64,000 nucleotides of DNA from Hoplostethus atlanticus (taxonomy: Eukaryota > Chordata > Actinopteri > Trachichthyiformes > Trachichthyidae), in contig JAXDDX010000004.1 in the NCBI GenBank assembly GCA_034670405.1, positions 3,020,001 through 3,084,000 of the forward strand. The letters run 5' to 3'. Below are positions 1-12,496 of the stretch, piece after piece. The notes under the pieces were generated by a model. The model searched no databases. It was not told the origin of the DNA and saw only the letters and a program-made list of their open reading frames with translations. Numbering within the stretch: position 1 is the first letter of the stretch; every line of letters begins with the position of its first letter. The position numbers were made by a program, and so were the translations under genes.

Positions 1-1319
1 ACACAGTGGGAGCTGGTGTGCGAAATATTACTAATTTGGCCAGCATGTCTGATGAATTCCCACTGAGGAACTTCATCTCAATAGCAAGTAAACACTGAGA
101 AATGATTCCTATTATGCAGTAAGTTCATTTATCTCAACCCGGTAAGTGCTAGTTTTCTAGACTGGGCCACTGCGAGAAACCAGTTTCTTTGGAGCTAAAT
201 CTTATCTTGTCTTTTAGTGTGTTTCCACCCTTATTGGACTTTAATGGCGGTCGTAGTGGAAAGGGATCCTTTTCTCCCCAGAGCTCACTGTAAAGAGCCT
301 TGTGCAGGCCTTTACCCTGATGTGGAAGACATAAATAGGCACCCCAGCTTGACCTTAAAGAGGTCCCTTTGTCTAAGGCGATGTGATCATTCTCGGGCTG
401 CCCGAAGCTGCAGGTGGCCAGGAGCCTCCTGCAGAGTCAGCGCATTAGCCTGTCAAAGGAGCAGATTAGGGAGCCAGTATTGATGAGGGAGAGTCCCCTG
501 CAGACCCCCACTGAGCCACTGGCCCCATGACCACTCCTTTACAACTCAGAACCTCTCTGATTGTTTTTACCGACTAACGTAGCCTTCAAACATAGTGGAC
601 AAGACCACGTGAATCCCACATCCTCACATTCATGTATTAATACAGTAAAGGGGATTTTGTAGGCCTCTGGGCTTTACTTCGCCGAATTAATAGAGTCTTT
701 ATTTAGCTCTACGTTATGTACGTTGAGCTCCCCGGGAAAGGAATTCATATTCAAAGGGAAAGGTCAAAGAGTTTCTAAAGCCATCCTCATTGAAGTGAAC
801 AAACAAACAACAAACTAATTTCTCTGACCAGTTGGATGGCAATAAACAAACATGACCCTCCATCGAGCTCACGCAGCTCTCTGCCGGCAGAGGTAGGGGG
901 GTGGAAGGCTTTGAGGTGGGAGTACACATGAAAACTTCACAGCACAATCGCTGCTTTGAGAAATCGATAAACCCGCTTTTCTGTGAACTTCACGGGGAAA
1001 GAGTGACCCAGCAACGCTCACACAGGTTCATTAGTGGTTGCAATGCGCTCGTGTTCCTTAGGAGCCCGCAAGCCGCTGCCTATGGGCAAAGTGAAAGGGC
1101 AAGAAGACAGAGGAGTCAGTAGATGTGTTCATTGTGAAGCCTATTGGCGTAATGTGTCTGTCTGCCACACGGGACCGCCAACATGAAATATGCATGTTAA
1201 TCCATATGTTGAGGAGAGTCTTTCGCCATCAATATTTAACATTCCCGCCACAGAGAGCGATACACCACGAAGCCGTACATTCTCTCATACGAGTGGAGAG
1301 GTCCTAAGTGCACCGCCGG

Positions 1320-2050
1320 CCTCCAATTTCTGCTTGATTATCACAGAGGGCATTTAGATCAATAAATCATCGCTTTTGACAAGATGAATCGAACGACATG
1401 AATTTCAAAAGTGAGCTCCAGCTGAAACCAAACAACTTTTTGTGTTGGCCACCTGCCTCAATGAAAGTCGAAAAAACATCAAAGAACAAAGCCGGGAGTC
1501 TAGGGGGAAACTATTGATCGAGAGCCACAGAGAGGTGTGTAGAGTTCAGGTGCATAAGAATACATGGGTAATGGATCCATGCATCCGTAGCTTTGGCGGG
1601 ACAGATGTCGGGGTTATGCGGGGGTGAGGGTTACAAGTTCATCCTCAAGGCAGCTGGGGGAACAACTGTTGTATGAAAGTTGCAGGAGGGTTATGCATCT
1701 GACCTTACTACTGAGCTATAATCTCCACTCAACACGCCCAGTAACGGTTATTGTTGATCTCTTCAAACCAACCTATAGATTTCACAATGGCTTGTTGTCT
1801 CAAATATGGAGAAATGGGACAACGGCTTTTTATTAACGTGAAAAGTGTCTTGAAAACTTGAAAGAGGACTTTAATACCTTGAGGATGTTATTTGTGGACG
1901 ACGGACTCTGTTTGATTTTCATTATCTAATTTCTCTCCCACATGAAAGGGGACCCTTCCCCTCAATTAATAATTGACATTTTATTACTTATCCCCCTCAT
2001 CGTGGCAGGCGGGTGCTTTGAAGTGAGCTGTGTTCTTTTATCAGCATAGT
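1320..2050. promoter_or_regulatory. Candidate noncoding regulatory block with palindromic TAATTGA pair
   Basis: This block lacks simple repeats and coding structure and contains several homeodomain-type words. The clearest is TCAATTAATAATTGA at 1962-1976: two 7-bp arms that are exact reverse complements around a single A. TGATTATC lies near 1337-1344. Such AT-core density is typical of vertebrate developmental enhancers, but conservation cannot be judged from one sequence. The regulatory role is inference. Confidence 0.22.
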
Positions 2051-5000
2051 GCTATGTATTGATCGCCGAGAAGATAGGAGCACTATCAAAGGGATTCCTC
2101 TCGGGGCAGTCGAGCACCCGGTCACCTCATACTCCTGGAATGTGGTCAAGCGCTGGTCAAATTCTCTCTCTCTCTCTCTCTATCATCTGTCCGGCTCCTC
2201 GCATCCTTGCTGTCTCTTCTTGGGTTTTGAGTGCTGCTTATCTGGATTACACATTGGCAAAGAAAAAACAAAGCAGCCAAGGAAATTACATCATCTGAAG
2301 TGGAGGGCGAGGACGGCATGTTGCCAAAGGGGGTTCCACCAAAACAAGTTATTACCGCTGTATATTTCCGTGAGCAGACGTAGCATGGCTTTGCTCCATT
2401 ATCGGTCTGGTCCAGTGCTCCGGCTGCGCATTACGGTGGATGATGATCTCACTCATAATGCTCATTATCGTATCGCTGGAGATGCTTATCAGCTAACTAG
2501 CAGTATGTAAACAGTACAGATTACAACAAGGGGAGGTTCGTGGTTTTTCCTATCCATTAGATTTATATAGTGTTTTTTCCAGAGTTGTCGATTGAAAATG
2601 CTGAAGAAAGGGAATAAAGAATAAACCTAGAATAACTGGAATAAAACGAGGATTGGTTGGTTATCCTACATCAACAATATAAGAATAACCCGAAATAAAG
2701 CATATTAGTCATACATGTGAGCAGTGGGATAAAAGCTGATTACCTCATGTGTGCACAACAATGTTTTGAGAATGATAAGCTACTGTATATCGCACTACAC
2801 GTGAGAAGGATAATAATTGCAGGAGATTTATATAATCCATCCATATTGGCAAACACCCTTGTTTATTCTGTCAGGCACTCTCTCTCCCACTCAAATACAT
2901 TTCATACATATAAATCCCATATGTAGTCGTTGATTTGAAGGCCGGGCATTGATTGTTATTTGACACTCATAGACCAATCGTCAAAAGCACTCACAATAAA
3001 ACATGGAGGGCAATCATAACGAGCGTAGCCTATTTATCTGAAAACATAATGGCATCTGACTGGCCACCTATGAAAATGCATAGTCCATTTTCACCGGTGA
3101 ACACTTAGAGGCCATTAGCCGTAGCGTGCGAGCCAGGCGTCTTTCCATCATCAATATCCCATAAGTAGGCTGCTGCATGTACACCGAGGACCTGCTGGCC
3201 TGCTGGAATTCTCCCAGGCTGTTGCCGTTGTTGTTGTTGTTGATGACTTGTCCAGACTGACTGACAGCACTTTTGTTTTCCGTGGATTAGGCAATCTGAC
3301 TTCATCACGGTCCGCGAGGGGGGTTCACGTAACGCTTGCCCAGAGGTCACTACACCCATGTGACCCCTGCCGGCTACTGGCTGCCCCGATGACAGCCCGT
3401 CAGCCCTCCTGACCAGACAGTGGACGGAGTGACCCCCCCACCCCACTCACATGCACCCGTATGCACACAGACACACACTCTCCTCCCGACAAGAGTGTAA
3501 ATTTTTAATGGAACATACATTAAGGAGCATTCGCGGGCTGTTATATGATGTTTCTACACAGCTAATATTTCAGCAGACTGTGTGTCAGATCAGGATAGAA
3601 TGATTGATTTTCTATCAGGCTGCTGCTTTCTTGAATGAATTATTCAGGGTTATAACTTGTGACACCTTCGGCATATTCCATTACAGTAGCTTACAGCGTC
3701 TTCATCACCGGTTCATTCTGATTTCGACCACGATAATATAACTCCTGTTTTAAACTGGTAGAGATGAACAAAGAAGGGACTAGGATCACAGCGAAGACGA
3801 AAGAGGATTATATCTTCTGCACGCTTACTGTATTTGTTGTCATAGTATGGTAACAGTGTGTGTGTGTGTGTGAGTTGAGGGGCAGGTATACGTGCCTGTT
3901 GATGACTTTCTCTGTTGGCCTCCTGTCTGTGATGAGAAATGAGAGACGGCGGTGTCTGAGGTCACACTCTGATTACCTGTCCCCGCACGGGGTCAAATGA
4001 CTCTTAAATGTGTTGTTTACACTTCTACAGCCCGGGTTAGCCTCTGAACCAGCTACGTTGAAGCCCAAAGTCTGCATAAAGCCGTGGACATCGGGTTCCC
4101 AGATTCGATGGGGCTTGGCCAATGTGTCACACAACGAGGAAAGAGGAAGACTCCATGACTCAATAACATATTAGTGAGGTAAAAACCCTGATGCCAATGA
4201 AAATAACAAATCTCTGGAATACACTGGAGATTCACAGTATTTCCACCATAAATAACCATGAAGGATCAGGAACAGTCTCACCAAATGACTGTGCTTATCA
4301 AATCCGCGTAGAGGAATTGTACCGTTTCAATGTCGACTACGGGCCGCTGTTTTTCTGGGTATGTGATAATTGGTGTTTCATAGTTTGATTTGCGTTCCCA
4401 GATTCCTAAAAGCATAAAGGGAGAAATCGTTCCAGAGGGATTGGATTTATGTGTTGATTCGCAGCTTGAAGAAAGGGGATATTGCAGTGTTTTTTGTTTA
4501 ATAGCTCCTGCATCTTTCAGGAGCGTCTCGGGTTTCAGCTGGCTGGAGTCCTAGAACTGGACGAACAAGCGGCGGATAATTATCCGTGCCAGTGTAAGTA
4601 CAAATTGCTCAGACTGGGTCTTGAAAGGACTTGCTGAAGCACATCAGAGAGGTTCTGGCAGAGTGCTGGAGCTCTGCGCCTGGCCCTGAGCTAATTCTCA
4701 CCGACGACCTCTGCTTGTACAAATACAAGCAAATAACGCACAACACACAGAGCCTCACCACTGAGCCTAATCAAAGTTTTTTTTTAAAACTGACACTGGT
4801 TACCTATCATGAGACTGTCACCACTGCATGACTCAGTATATTCTATTACAAAAATAACAAGGGCAGGTGGCCCGAGCAGACCAAAGTCATATTTGATGTC
4901 CGACATCAGACTACTTACACTTGAGGAGTGAGACACCACGATGACTCTAAGCTGATAACCCAGCAACAAACCTGCAGTTGTTGTGTGGATAAAGGATTAG

Positions 5001-5329
5001 TCTCCCTCTGCTTTTGCTGCTCTTTGAACCAGAAAATGTTCAAACGAAAAGGGGCTCTCGCATGAAAGGCCCAACTTGCTGAGAAAGCACAAAAATTGGG
5101 GCACTTCTTCACATCAAAGGGGTTGAGTCACTTCAGGCAAGACTTTTTTTGAGACCTCTATCCAGTGCCCATTGAAGGGGTGAGCTTATACGCTGCTGCT
5201 ATTTGTGTTTGCAGGTGACGGGTTTGCGTGTGTGATTTTCTTTTCTCTGTGTGTGTGTGTGTGTGTGTTGACCATGTCTGTCTGGCATATCAGGTAAGGT
5301 CTCCTGTCTCCTTCCTACATTGTTGGTGG

Positions 5330-5560
5330 ATAATGAGGTGTGATTAAATATGAATGCTAAGTGTTTGGTGGCTGGGGCCCAAAGCTGAAACCGGATCTCG
5401 CCGGGCCCACAGGCACCATAATTAGTAGCTGATGATAGATGCCATTAATGGTGCTTTTCCACACGCTGCTTGCAGGCCTCTTAGCTGGACCTCCACGCAG
5501 CAGGCCGCCTTTAAGCCATCCACAGTTAATTAAGTCCCAAATAAACAAACCCCGGTACGA
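5330..5560. promoter_or_regulatory. Candidate conserved noncoding element with CCATTAATGG palindrome
   Basis: The block contains the perfect palindrome CCATTAATGG at 5442-5451 and the words CATAATTAG near 5417 and GTTAATTAAG near 5525. GCACCAT at about 5413 and ATGGTGC at about 5448 form an inverted pair. It has no simple repeats and no meaningful frame. The composition resembles a homeodomain-bound enhancer. This is inference from motif density. Confidence 0.25.
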
Positions 5561-5950
5561 CTGTGTAGGTTCTGCACGGTGCTGATTGCTATCGACTACA
5601 TCTCAAATTTGCTGTCTAATGATCAGCAATGATTAAATATTAAGCCTTTTGTTACATTTATTTGATCTCATTTCCATTAACACCTCTGGGGGATTTCATG
5701 TTGAAAGCATGACGAAAACCCTGCAGAAAAACAATATCAGCATTTCAAAGCTTCGAGGGACCAGTGTGACGCCTTTAATGATGAAGAAAAGCCCTTTTGT
5801 GCATGCGAGAAGGGCTGCGTCGGGTTTTGAGGGCTCTTTGTATTGTCATAACCCTGGTGTGAGATTGACTCATTCATCGGGAGTGGTCTCCAGGCCTTCA
5901 TCCTCTGCTTCTCTGCTGCAAGGACTGCGGACACCGCTGTGCTACCTCAC

Positions 5951-5953
<3 letters not shown>

Positions 5954-6021
<68 letters not shown>
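5954..6021. repeat. (AG)n microsatellite
   Basis: A perfect AG dinucleotide array of about 34 units. It explains the Arg-Glu repeat in the open frame across it, which should not be read as a protein. Confidence 0.97.
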
Positions 6022-6024
<3 letters not shown>

Positions 6025-6379
6025 TGTCTACAGCTGTTTGGACATGCCCGCTTTGAGGTGCCGTGGCTTTAATGTGTGCAGCAGATTAAACAGGGTGTCT
6101 TTGTGAAGGCTGGATAACTGGTCAGCTCTCCCACACAGTTATCTAATGCTATACACAGGGCGTGCATGTGTGTGCATGTTTGTGCACGTGTATGCGCGTG
6201 TTACTGCCGTTGCCACACAAGCACTCCTGCAACAGCTCGACACACCAGTCAGTCTCATTAAGTGATGCCTGAAGTCTTCGTACCCACTCCTCCCGATGAG
6301 TAGCCGATGGGCAAAATAGCAAGAGGAACCTCAGTGAACTATCGAGGAGACAGCCTCGGTGCTTCAATTGATTCTTCAC

Positions 6380-6426
6380 ACTTGCCATGAAAGCATCACC
6401 TGGAGTCTGAGAACTGCCGGGCTTGA
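6380..6426 (+). repeat. 47-bp dispersed block, copy 1
   Basis: This block matches 9436-9482 at 44 of 47 positions in the same orientation, with core word ATCACCTGGAGTCTGAGAAC. The flanks of the two copies show no similarity, so this is a discrete repeat and not a longer segmental duplication. I do not recognise the family. Confidence 0.8.
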
Positions 6427-8320
6427 ATTTGCTTCAGCTATAATATGAGCTACAATATGGCTGTGCTACACGAGGGCAGCAACTGCAGTGGAGTTCAAAT
6501 GGTGGTCGGGTCAGCAAAGTGTCAGTGCATGTGGAGCGGTTAGACATGCAACTATATTTTTAAGTCGTTATTCTACTTCTTTGCCCGCAGAGAGCCTCCG
6601 TGTGCTGGAATGGATGGAAGTATGAAGTAAACAGCGATGTCAATGGACATGCGCTGACGTGGTAAATGTCCTGCTGTGGTTACTGTCATCTTTGTTATAA
6701 ACCATTTTATTGCTAAAAACAAATAGGTCGTGGTTTTTGTGACGCAGATGATTTCCACCAAGACTGACGCACACATTAACGAAATGCTGTAACGATAATT
6801 GCAGTCACGGTGCCTTCAGTCGTCATCCAGAGTAGTGGGAACATTGAGAAGGGGCTTGCTCTGATGTGATGACCTCATTGGCTAAAGGAACATAAAATAC
6901 AGTGAATTCAGGGCATTTGAATCACATTTAGCCATTTCTATATAAATCCATCTTGAAAGAGTGAGGTTTTGTTACATGTATGTGTGGGACAATCCCCTGC
7001 AATAACTCTTTATGGAGCAGAGTTCAAACTCAGAACAATTATTTAGAGGTGGAACAAAGAGAGGCACTTTAGAAGAGCGTGAGGCTCGGCCAGAGCAGTC
7101 CGCAACCAGACAGGGATGTGTGTTTACCAGACAGGAGTGAAAAGGTGGCCATTTATGTCTGTGCTCTCAGTTACTGGCCCCAGATCAGGTGTCATTGCTT
7201 AATAACCAAGGCGTCCTCCTCACCTTCACCATTTCTGAAAGCGGTTGGGGTCAGACACAAAATTACCCCACCCCACCCTCTCCACGCCTGCTACATTATT
7301 CACTCTGTCTTTACCTGAGAGGGCCTGTGTGGGGTTGTAGGTAGAAAAATAGACGGACACACAGACTTTATCATCTGTCTTCTCTTCCTCCAGCTGTAAC
7401 TTCTGACTGTGCTGTGTGACTTGATGGGGAATCATCCCAGTGTACACACAAATAACAAAAGTATTCTCAAATCAAATCAAAGTATATATGCAATTCCAAA
7501 ATGTGACAAATGTGATGAATAGCAATATTTTGTTCCATAGTTTTCAACATTTGCTTGCACTGTTGTTTTACCTGAAACAAGTTGTGTGAGACCCTCTCTG
7601 CCCTGCGCTCACACCCATGCAAAGCCACATCAGCCGGGACAGTTATCAGTGTGAACACCATGAAAAAAATATATATGTACACTTATACACACAACTCTCA
7701 CATAAGGCAGACATTGATGATGTGCAACCTACACCCACAAGATCCTCATCATGGTAGAATACATATATGATATATAGTATACAGTATGTATTGTTCATTG
7801 CTTGAAAGAGTAAAGAAAAACTCAGTTATTACATAATCCTGCAGGAGGTTTACACAGAAAGCCTGCATGGATGAATGTGTATGTGCATGTACAACAACTT
7901 CATACTTCTCCTCTACACCTGATCTGATTTTGTTGACACTTGCTTGACTATGTCACCCAGATGCCACCAACACAAACTGTTCCGATGAGTTAGAATATAA
8001 AAAGGGTAAAAAGGAACAACAAACTGAATTAGTCATGTTTCAGAGTGGCAAAGAGATTATTGGGTGTATCCAGGGCTTCCTCGAGCCCATCATATGAAGT
8101 CAATGTGACAAGAGGAGCACCACAGAGGGCAGAGAAGCAAGCCTCCTTTTGTTACCAGGTCATTGGGGCTGCTCCAATATGAACCATTGGATCAGTGTGT
8201 CACACGCCTCATCTGACTGGCCAGCAGTCAGGATGCAGTTTCCATGGATCATGTCCAATTGGAGCACATGAAATCCCCCTTCCCAGTTTCCAGGCAGGAT
8301 TCACATGCTGAGGATGTTTT

Positions 8321-8322
<2 letters not shown>

Positions 8323-8374
<52 letters not shown>
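8323..8374. repeat. (GT)n microsatellite
   Basis: A perfect GT array of 26 units, followed by imperfect GT/GC-rich sequence to about 8520. The cysteine-valine-rich open frame over it is an artefact. Confidence 0.97.
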
Positions 8375-8377
<3 letters not shown>

Positions 8378-9435
8378 GGAGAGAATGAGATATCAAGAGG
8401 GAGGATGGACTTTTGAGGTTACTGAAGAAGTGGGGCATGTGATTGTGCAGCCATGTGTGTGTCTGTGCACACAAGTGTGTTTGCGCTTGCGTGCGTGTGT
8501 ACGTGTGTGTGTGGGCGTGCATGCACCGCTCTCAGCCCTTCAGAAACAGCTTTCTGATGCAACAGAAACCGATGCCTGCCATGCCTCTCCCAGGGTTCTC
8601 AGGCGTCTATGGGAATTTGTTTATGATCACTCACCCTCCACGGTGCACGCACAAGCCAGCGATAGTATTGCTGCTATTGGAACTGAGATGCAGCAACAGA
8701 TCTTTTTGGCATAATACCCCATTATAAGTGTACAAATGTCATTTATGAGTGTATTTAAACTGCAAAGACTTTGCAACATGACTTATATCAGCACAAAGGC
8801 ACGGTTCTCCTACTGATAGACATGGCACAATTAGTTAGCGGTGTGTTGAATGCAAAATGTATGCTCCTAGATAGTGGGGGGGTCTGCCATATTTATTATT
8901 TAAGCTAGAGGCCTGTCTTTGTGCCCCCGAGAGCAGCCTGATGGAACTGAGAGATTTCTGCAGCTACTAACCGACCCTGATACATCGCAGGCTAATGCAT
9001 GTTAATGAATAGGTTAGGTTTGTTTTCTTAATATGTATGTACTGTCATCAATATTGTATACTGTACTTAGGTGGTTCATAAGCTTCTCGTCCCTTTGTTT
9101 CTGTTATTTTCCAATGACCTGAAAGGAAAAGTAGGTGACAGATATTTTTGTTCTGTCTATTTTTCCAACACTTCTGACTGAAGAAATCGAGATTGGCGGC
9201 CGTCCTATGAACCGTCGCTACAAACTTGAATTGGCTGCGAGCCTGCAAACTCAGCATGAACTTGCACCTACCTCGGGGTTCAAGATGGGACACGCAGGCA
9301 CAGTTTCAATATGTGTTCAAATTTCTGGATTGATTAATCACAACAAACATTTTAGCAAGACATTTTTTTTTTTAAATAGCAAAATAATGTAGGATGCTTT
9401 CTGAAATGACAAGGCCCAAATACAAAAAAAGAATG

Positions 9436-9482
9436 ACTTGACATGAAAGCATCACCTGGAGTCTGAGAACTGCTGGACTTGA
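9436..9482 (+). repeat. 47-bp dispersed block, copy 2
   Basis: Second copy of the block at 6380-6426, same orientation, differing at three positions. It begins just after an A-rich stretch. Confidence 0.8.
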
Positions 9483-10639
9483 GGTTGACAACCTCACTCT
9501 CATTCACCAGTGGCACATAACCCACAAAACCACTCATAAGCTTAGTAATTATGAAAAGACTATCTGACTCTCTCGGTACATGCACGCTCAGGTTTTTTTG
9601 ACTGGGACAATTTACATTGCATACTATGCCCATGACAATGACCTGTCCCATAGAGGATTCGGACTTAACTATTTACTAATTATAAGTGTAGATAGTAGCC
9701 TTTTTCTTTTCTTGACCGTCACTTAAGTGGGTTATCTCCTTTGTTTTGCTGGAGCACAAAAGGAAGCTGCTATCAATCCTTCCACTTCTCTCAGCCTTTG
9801 TTTTTTTTCAGTGGTCACTCATGCAAGAGTGATCAAGTTTCCAATATCACACTGAGGGAGAAAACCAATCCTCTGTTCCACAGCGCATCTCCACCTCCTT
9901 GGATAGGCTGCAGGTGGGACAAAGTCCAAACCAAGAGGTCTGGCCAATTGAGAGTGGACAGAGGAACCAGGGACCCGTGACTTCTCACACAGCTCACTGG
10001 TGGGACATCACAGTTGAAGGACAGGGAGAGAGAAAGAGGAGTTGGGGGCAGGGTGATAGTGTTCTGTGAGAAAATGCAGAGGGTCGGCCTCTGCTCCAGC
10101 TGTCCAAAGGGTTTATTGATCAGCGATACCCCTGAGGGGAGGGGGACACCATAACAACCAGCACCTGCCCTGCCCTCGATAACAAGAGCAGAGGAGAGCC
10201 CACTACTCATCTCAGAGCAAACAAAGGCAAGAAGGTCGCCTGGGCTGATATGCATTTCCAAGAACCTTGTCAGGCAGGTTGGATTATTAGCTGTGACTCC
10301 CATCAGATAAAGGAACTCTTAAACTGGGTTTGTAGTTAGGAGTTGTCATAGAAGTTGTTTAAGTAATGATGCAGAAGTAAGACATAGACATTAAATATAT
10401 TTCCAGATGGCCACATAATGAAATCTATGAATTTGGTTGAATATTTACAAATCAAATAGAGTAGATTTAGAGTTATTTTCTTTTTGTTTTTTAGACCTCA
10501 GCTGGAATTGGAGGTAAGCCTTTATGTTCTCTAGCCAAACACAGAAACACTTTGAAGCTCTGACGGCGGCGCTACATTCCTTTACATTGTTCTCTTTCAT
10601 TTAATTGGTATGGTCACCATGCAAGTTATGTTTCCTGAT

Positions 10640-10910
10640 CATTTGCAGCACACACGAGTACAGTAGTACGTGTAGCTAACCGTGAAAGCGGTCTCGTGCT
10701 ACGGGGAATTTCCCGTCCACGTGTCTGAATACGCGATCAGGAAGGCGGGATGTAAACACACGCTCTGATTGGTTAGAGCAACCGTATGCAAATGAGCATA
10801 CTTCTACTGCTTTTCTGCTGCTGGTCCGGTCGTTTTCCACTCCACCGCTCGCTCACTTTATTTACTCCTCATGCACCGGGCGGAGTCAGTGTGGATGACG
10901 TCTGCGAAAT
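10640..10910 (+). promoter_or_regulatory. bmf promoter region
   Basis: A CpG-enriched stretch just before the noncoding first exon of bmf. Words visible in order: GGGGAATTTCCC at 10703-10714 (contains the kB decamer GGGAATTTCC); E-box CACGTG at 10718-10723; GGCGGGA at 10744-10750 (E2F/GC-type); GTAAACA at 10752-10758 (forkhead/FOXO type); CTGATTGGTTAG around 10765-10776 (inverted CCAAT, NF-Y type); octamer ATGCAAAT at 10786-10793; TGACGTCT at 10896-10903 (CRE with one mismatch). There is no convincing TATA box. The transcription start is probably somewhere in 10800-10930. Motifs are seen; use by the named factors is inferred. Confidence 0.55.
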
Positions 10911-11053
10911 GAAATCACTTTGCCACTTATCTCACAGAATGGAAGTTGTCGTGGAGGCGATACGGACTAAATTTGCTTGATTTGCCAGGATTTCCAGCTC
11001 GGTCTACTTTTTATGTGTATAAGATAGCCATAACACCGAAGGCCGTGTCTGTG
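10850..11053 (+). other. bmf: bmf noncoding exon 1 (5' UTR), approximate start
   Basis: The 3' boundary is set by a strong donor: the exon ends ...TCTGTG and GTAAGTCC starts at 11054. The 5' end is not visible; a start near 10850 is a guess. No reading frame here joins naturally to the bmf coding sequence, so it is taken as untranslated. It contains a short upstream frame of 13 codons at 10939-10980 that ends before the donor. Confidence 0.5.
10939..10980 (+). promoter_or_regulatory. Short upstream ORF in bmf 5' UTR
   Basis: ATG at 10939 opens a 13-codon frame closed by TGA at 10978, wholly within the proposed noncoding exon 1. If the transcript starts upstream of it, it could reduce cap-dependent initiation at the main ATG. 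Its inclusion depends on the unknown start site. Confidence 0.3.
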
Positions 11054-12472
11054 GTAAGTCCCTTTAAGAAATACTGCTAAATTCTGTTATTCAGTATTCC
11101 GTTGTCGGCACGTCCCCGTGCCTAGGAAGCAACAAACAACCTGCTGTTGTCGGCGATACAGCTGTCACAAAGTTGCTTAGACCTCTGTAATGTAGGTTTC
11201 TCTGCTGGATTGTAAACGCCGTCCGAGAGGAAAAAAAAAGATATTTAGTTTATCTTCACTTGTCATTCACACAGCAGAGCTTTGAATTATACCGGCTTTC
11301 CCGGTTTATCTGGGCTCGGTCAGTGAATGGAGTGTGAAGTGTGTGTCTGTCATGTTTAAAAAGCTTAACAACCGCTTCATTCTCCGCGCTGTCTCCATCC
11401 GCATGATTTATACTCCACTTATACCGTATAATAAATATTTTGTACATTTTTTTCCTTGTTTTATTTCTATAAAGATACGCGTTACATACGGCTGTATTTT
11501 TCATGTTTGCCGTTTGTTTTTTAAGAGCTTTTGAATAGTTGACAACATGTTTTGCTTGCTGAGCGGATGGATAATGTACAGGTTTTTTTTGACAGCGCTA
11601 AAATTGCCACAAGGTTCAGGCCGTCCTTTTGAGTAGGGAGCAAGTGTCGTTTTAGCTCATGTGCTTATGTGAAATTGGGTGGAAATGGTATGATGTGAGG
11701 CTGTTAGGTGAAAATTGTGTCAGTAATACAGCTGCCTTAACCCCCCCTTCTTTCTATGTCTCCCCTTCCCTCTCTCTCTTTTGTTAGCGTTGCTCTATAT
11801 GCAGCAGGGGGAGCACTGTCTCTGACACAAAGGCTGCCGGGCGCCTGGAGAGTAGAGCAGTAGTAACAGAATGCAGCCAAGGGTATCTGGAAGTTGTGCC
11901 TCTTTTTTTCTGAATCTTCCATGTTCTTGCTCTGTGCTTGTCAAAACAAAGCATTAAGTGGTTTTACACACAGGGCTTATTGTGAACGCACATAAGATAG
12001 CGTGAGGTCTGAGCACCCTAGAGACAGGCCAATCTGCTTATGTTGGGTGAAGAAATGAAACCTCCTTCTCAGAGGCTGGCAAGCTGACAGACCCGGGGTA
12101 AGGAGAGTGGCTTAGGATTTTCCTCAAAGGCTGTCATTACCCTTTTGCTGTGGACCCTCATTTGGAAGTGTGGTAGTAGCCTAACCCTGCATTACAACTT
12201 GATGGTGAATTGGGGGTGAGTTGGTGAGGCAACTTGAATTTCAGCCGTATTTTGATAACTCTTTGACCCACTATATGATTCAAGGTTGAGTGCAGTGCAT
12301 CGTTGACACTGGAGAGATTCCCAAGTGCTTCTTGAGATTCTTGCCACATTGTGGCAGAGTTGCTTTGGGAAATTGTAATCATGCATTTTCATTATTCCTG
12401 TCATCAATTTTACATGCAAATATCAGGCATGTAAATGTGCAGTGCTGTAACGGTGTTTGTTATTGTTTGCAG

Positions 12473-12496
12473 GAACGTATGCTCTCTATTGGTATG
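12473..12496 (+). other. bmf: Possible bmf 24-nt microexon
   Basis: A 24-nt segment flanked by a good acceptor (TTGTTTGCAG ending at 12472) and a near-ideal donor (GTAAGT starting at 12497). It includes an ATG at 12479. Joined to the main acceptor at 13045 it would create a 17-codon upstream frame ending at 13078-13080, overlapping the bmf start. Joined to an alternative acceptor at 13061 it would add nine residues in frame before the bmf Met. Splice sites are seen; inclusion in mRNA is conjecture. Confidence 0.3.

Larger units (their letters stand above)
1..10530. other. Intergenic region upstream of bmf
   Basis: No exon chain or recognisable protein is visible on either strand in these 10.5 kb. 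The longer open frames are interrupted by low-complexity DNA or look unlike any family I know. The stretch holds microsatellites, a 47-bp block present twice, and several AT-rich blocks with homeodomain-type words that I list separately as possible regulatory DNA. Small GT runs lie near 3856-3872 and 5248-5268. I recognise no transposon protein here. Confidence 0.6.
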
